Assembly (NCBI GenBank): GCA_003171295.1
Contig: PMYF01000560.1
Location: 1-17,625, forward strand
DNA from: Acidobacteriota bacterium
GTDB lineage: Bacteria; Acidobacteriota; Terriglobia; UBA7540
DNA length: 17,625 bases
Direction of reading: 5' to 3'
Shown piece by piece: positions 15,129 through 17,625 of the stretch (its first letter is position 1; each line of letters opens with the position of its first letter). The position numbers and the translations under genes were made by a program. The notes under the pieces were generated by a model that saw nothing but the letters and a program-made list of their open reading frames with translations, was not told where the DNA came from and searched no databases.

Positions 15129-17625
15129 AGACTGATTTCTTTTCGGCGTTGCCTTGGGCAAGAAGCCAGACCGCCGTGCGCTCCACGTTGTCCTCAACCT
15201 TCTGGATCTTTGTGGCGCGCTTGACCGAGTCGTAGTTTTCCACGGTGTACTGAAGTTTCGCCGAGATATCGGCGCCGTCCCCGAAGCGGAAGGTCACAAC
15301 GCCGGGCGGGCGGCGGCCGTTTTCAGCGGCAATCACGGGCACGCCCAAGGCAATCGATTCCAGCACGGAAGCGGACACCCCATCACAGGTGGGCGGACGC
15401 AGGTACGCAAAACAGCGTGAGAGAAGGGTCAGAAACGTGTCGTGATCGAGGTTCCCGAGCAAGAGCAGATTCTTCTGGCGCCCCCCCGGTTGCCCGTCCA
15501 GATAGGCCTCGACTTGAGGCATCTCCTTGACGGGGAAGCCGAGCCAGATGAAGCCCGCCCGCGGATGGACCTCGCTGAACCGCCGCATGCCATCGAGCAA
15601 GGCATCCAGCGCGTACTCGGGGCGGAAACAGACAAAGCAGAAAAACGTGGGAGGGTGCCGGGCGAGGAAATCCTCCACCGCGGGCGCCAACGGGCGTTTT
15701 TGAAATCGGAGATACTGCGCCGAAAAGCCCGGGATGGGCACGATTTCCAGTCCGTTGGTCGAGTAAGACTGGATCGCCTTTTTGATTTCCACCGAATTGC
15801 AGATGACGCTGCCGGCACTCAAGAACAACAGCCGGTATGCCATCTTCAGAAAATGGGAATCGGTGCGCGGAAAATAGGTTTGTGGCAAGCCGCCGTGGAA
15901 CGTCATGACGGCCGGCTTCCCGGTGGCACGCGCGATCAGGTTTGCCGCGAGGGTCAGCCCATACCCTTTTACCGATTCAGCGTTGACGTGCGTATGCAGG
16001 CGATACCCGCGCAAGGCGAACCCCAGCACCTTGACGAGATAGTCCACCCCGTTTTGCACGTCCACATACTCAGGGCTGCGGATCTTGCGGCTCTCGTTGA
16101 TGTTCATGACTTCGCAAACGGCCCCCCGCTTCGCGAGCTCTTCCGTGAGCAGCTTGGTTTGTCTTGCCCAGCCGCATTCCGGAGGAGGATAGTTACTGAT
16201 TTCCAGGATCTTGCTGGACGGCCGCATGCCCTGCCGGCCGAATCCGGAAACAGCACTGGTGAATTCACTGAAACTGTCCGTGGCGTTGATGGTCATGCGA
16301 TGCAGCAAGAACCGGTCGGTGTGGACACCGTTCGAGCCGGGCTGGGTGGTGAAGGCGCAAGCATAGCCTGCCTGCTCGACCCGTTGCCGCACTTCAGGAT
16401 CCCAATCGCCATTCGGATAGGCAAAGGCTTGTACGGGAGTCCCCAGCCGCGCTTCCAGCTCGCTTCTTGAGCCCTCCAGTTCCTGCTGGATTTCATCCAC
16501 CGGCAGGCCCGGCAGGAGAGGATGAGAAAGCGTGTGGGAGCCCAGAGTGACGCCCTGCTGATGAAGCGTGCCGAGTTCCTCCCAGGTCAGCCGTGCTTCC
16601 CCTGCCTGCGGGGACTTGGCGTCGCCACCCCGTGCGAATTGGGCTTCGAGTTCCGCCCAGGCGCGCTCTCGCGCGGAGGGATCAAGGCGCTTGAGTGCGG
16701 GCGAGATTTTCCGAAATGCCTCCCGGCGCTCTTCCGGAGTTCGCAACCCATACCACTGGTTTTGGAAGGGAACGCCCAGTGCGCGGGTGGCCCCGATTTG
16801 ATTTTCCAGTTCTTCGCCCCAGTAGCTCCGTGAGCTGCTGATGAACTGGGTGGGAACAAAAAGCGTGGGCTGGATCCCGAATTCCTGGAGAATGGGCCAC
16901 GCCACCTCAAGATTGTTCCGGTAGGCATCATCAAAGGTTACCAGCACGGGGCGTCGCGGCAGAGTGGCTCGACCTGCCAGCCCGGCCAGCGCCTGGTCCA
17001 GCGAAATCGGCGTGAACTTTTTCCGCAGCCAATGCATTTGTTGGCGAAACCTCTTCGCCGGAACATGCAAATCATTGAGACTCTTATTTGAATCGCCGGC
17101 CGTCACGCCATGGTACAGAAGCGTCACAATGCGCCCGCGGTTCAAGTAGCGTAGGAATGGGAATGAGCCCGTAGCTTCCATTATAACATAAACACAGCGC
17201 TTGAGGGCACGCCGCCCGCCTCGCAGCTTTCGGCTAAGCACCTCACGCAGGTCCTCCCAACCCGCCAGGTAGAGCGCAAATTGGGATTGCCGGATGCCCT
17301 CGGCGCCCAGACGCCGGAGCGCGGTCAGATCAGAGCCCCAGGGGTTGAACCCCGCGCCTTTTGTGGCGCAGGCTACCAGCCCGGCCTCTTGAATAATTGC
17401 TTGTGCCGCGGAATTGTACGCTCCCCCCGGGTAGGCGAAGAACCGGACGGGCTGGTTTAATTCCTGGCTGAGCCTGCGGCAGGACTCCGCGACTTCCCAC
17501 CGCATCTCCTCCCGCTCCAAAGTCGGCAGAAGGCGGTGCGTCATGGTATGCGCACCGAGAGTGATGAGCCCGCTCGCCGCCATGCGCCGCAACTCGTCCC
17601 AGGTTAAAACCGCCGCCTCCGCAGG
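15106..17625 (-). CDS. Tandem polysaccharide deacetylase (NodB) domains fused to a GT4 glycosyltransferase, 5' end outside window
   Basis: The frame is open from the window edge to TAG at 15108-15106, giving 839 residues of a longer protein; the TTG at 17592 is not a real start because homology continues to the edge. Residue numbers are from the edge. Residues 1-110 are the C-terminal half of a NodB domain: LTWDELRR, metal-binding HTMTH (26-30) and FFAYPGG (62-68). A linker leads to a complete second NodB domain (about 165-465): LLYHGV, TFDDA (230-234; usually TFDDG), HTLSH (364-368) and FAYPNG. From MRPSSKI (467) the protein continues in frame into a GT-B glycosyltransferase of about 373 residues, with the FHGG loop, VPIPG, and DGVSASVLESIALGVPVIA as the EX7E site (Asp for the first Glu). 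The deacetylase part would remove N- or O-acetyl groups from a glycan, the transferase part add a sugar. No stop or strong internal ribosome site separates them. Confidence 0.88.
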   Translation of the reverse strand, partial: PAEAAVLTWDELRRMAASGLITLGAHTMTHRLLPTLEREEMRWEVAESCRRLSQELNQPVRFFAYPGGAYNSAAQAIIQEAGLVACATKGAGFNPWGSDLTALRRLGAEGIRQSQFALYLAGWEDLREVLSRKLRGGRRALKRCVYVIMEATGSFPFLRYLNRGRIVTLLYHGVTAGDSNKSLNDLHVPAKRFRQQMHWLRKKFTPISLDQALAGLAGRATLPRRPVLVTFDDAYRNNLEVAWPILQEFGIQPTLFVPTQFISSSRSYWGEELENQIGATRALGVPFQNQWYGLRTPEERREAFRKISPALKRLDPSARERAWAELEAQFARGGDAKSPQAGEARLTWEELGTLHQQGVTLGSHTLSHPLLPGLPVDEIQQELEGSRSELEARLGTPVQAFAYPNGDWDPEVRQRVEQAGYACAFTTQPGSNGVHTDRFLLHRMTINATDSFSEFTSAVSGFGRQGMRPSSKILEISNYPPPECGWARQTKLLTEELAKRGAVCEVMNINESRKIRSPEYVDVQNGVDYLVKVLGFALRGYRLHTHVNAESVKGYGLTLAANLIARATGKPAVMTFHGGLPQTYFPRTDSHFLKMAYRLLFLSAGSVICNSVEIKKAIQSYSTNGLEIVPIPGFSAQYLRFQKRPLAPAVEDFLARHPPTFFCFVCFRPEYALDALLDGMRRFSEVHPRAGFIWLGFPVKEMPQVEAYLDGQPGGRQKNLLLLGNLDHDTFLTLLSRCFAYLRPPTCDGVSASVLESIALGVPVIAAENGRRPPGVVTFRFGDGADISAKLQYTVENYDSVKRATKIQKVEDNVERTAVWLLAQGNAEKKSVYASALQN

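Noticed and set aside
13362..15224. Two long plus-strand frames (13362-14393 and 14400-15224)
   Set aside because: Both are antisense to the heparinase-family gene with its clear motifs; GC-rich DNA commonly leaves such frames open.
15442..16470. 342-codon plus-strand frame
   Set aside because: Antisense to the transferase part of the fusion protein; no recognisable domain.

Overview
The window is GC-rich bacterial DNA in which every credible gene lies on the minus strand, so transcription runs from high to low coordinates. It is most of an exopolysaccharide (EPS) or capsule operon of the Wzx/Wzy-dependent type, followed by an independent secreted repeat protein. The mix of gene families points to Acidobacteriota (Terriglobia-like): a Wzz protein with a separate tyrosine kinase, an outer-membrane barrel, a heparinase-family protein and an asparagine-synthase-like amidotransferase, next to a choice-of-anchor-D/BIG2 repeat protein. 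This assignment is inference from gene content; no rRNA or other phylogenetic marker is present.

Layout in transcription order. 17625-15106: the 3' part of a multidomain protein, with the end of one NodB-type polysaccharide deacetylase domain, a complete second one, and a C-terminal GT4-type glycosyltransferase. 15128-12774: heparinase II/III (alginate-lyase-like) protein, overlapping the previous gene by 23 nt. 12765-10711: class II glutamine amidotransferase/asparagine synthase. 10480-9146: outer-membrane beta-barrel. 9141-7552: Wzz-type chain-length/co-polymerase protein. 7573-6737: cytoplasmic tyrosine kinase (BY-kinase), overlapping wzz. 6500-5475: GT2 glycosyltransferase. 5311-3953: O-antigen ligase/Wzy-type polymerase. 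3697-2435: GT4 glycosyltransferase ending in a good intrinsic terminator. About 770 bp without a convincing gene follow, and then the 5' part (550 codons) of a secreted protein built from 100-residue choice-of-anchor-D repeats and BIG2 Ig-like domains, leaving the window at position 1.

The genes form a coherent pathway. The glycosyltransferases build the repeat unit, the amidotransferase probably amidates a sugar acid, Wzy polymerises in the periplasm, the Wzz/kinase pair controls chain length, the barrel is probably the outer-membrane part of export or modification, and the deacetylase and lyase domains edit or clear polymer. The set resembles loci linked to exosortase A (XrtA/PEP-CTERM), but no exosortase, Wza/SLBB export protein, priming transferase or Wzx flippase is in the window; these could lie beyond 17625.

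Junctions in the second and third positions and at barrel/wzz/kinase are tight (overlaps or 4-8 nt). The barrel gene is preceded by 230 bp, and the last three genes by gaps of 236, 163 and 255 bp. Those last three gaps each contain inverted repeats, suggesting internal control points. No tRNA, rRNA, CRISPR array, insertion sequence or phage gene was seen. The most unusual item is the deacetylase-deacetylase-glycosyltransferase fusion at the right edge.
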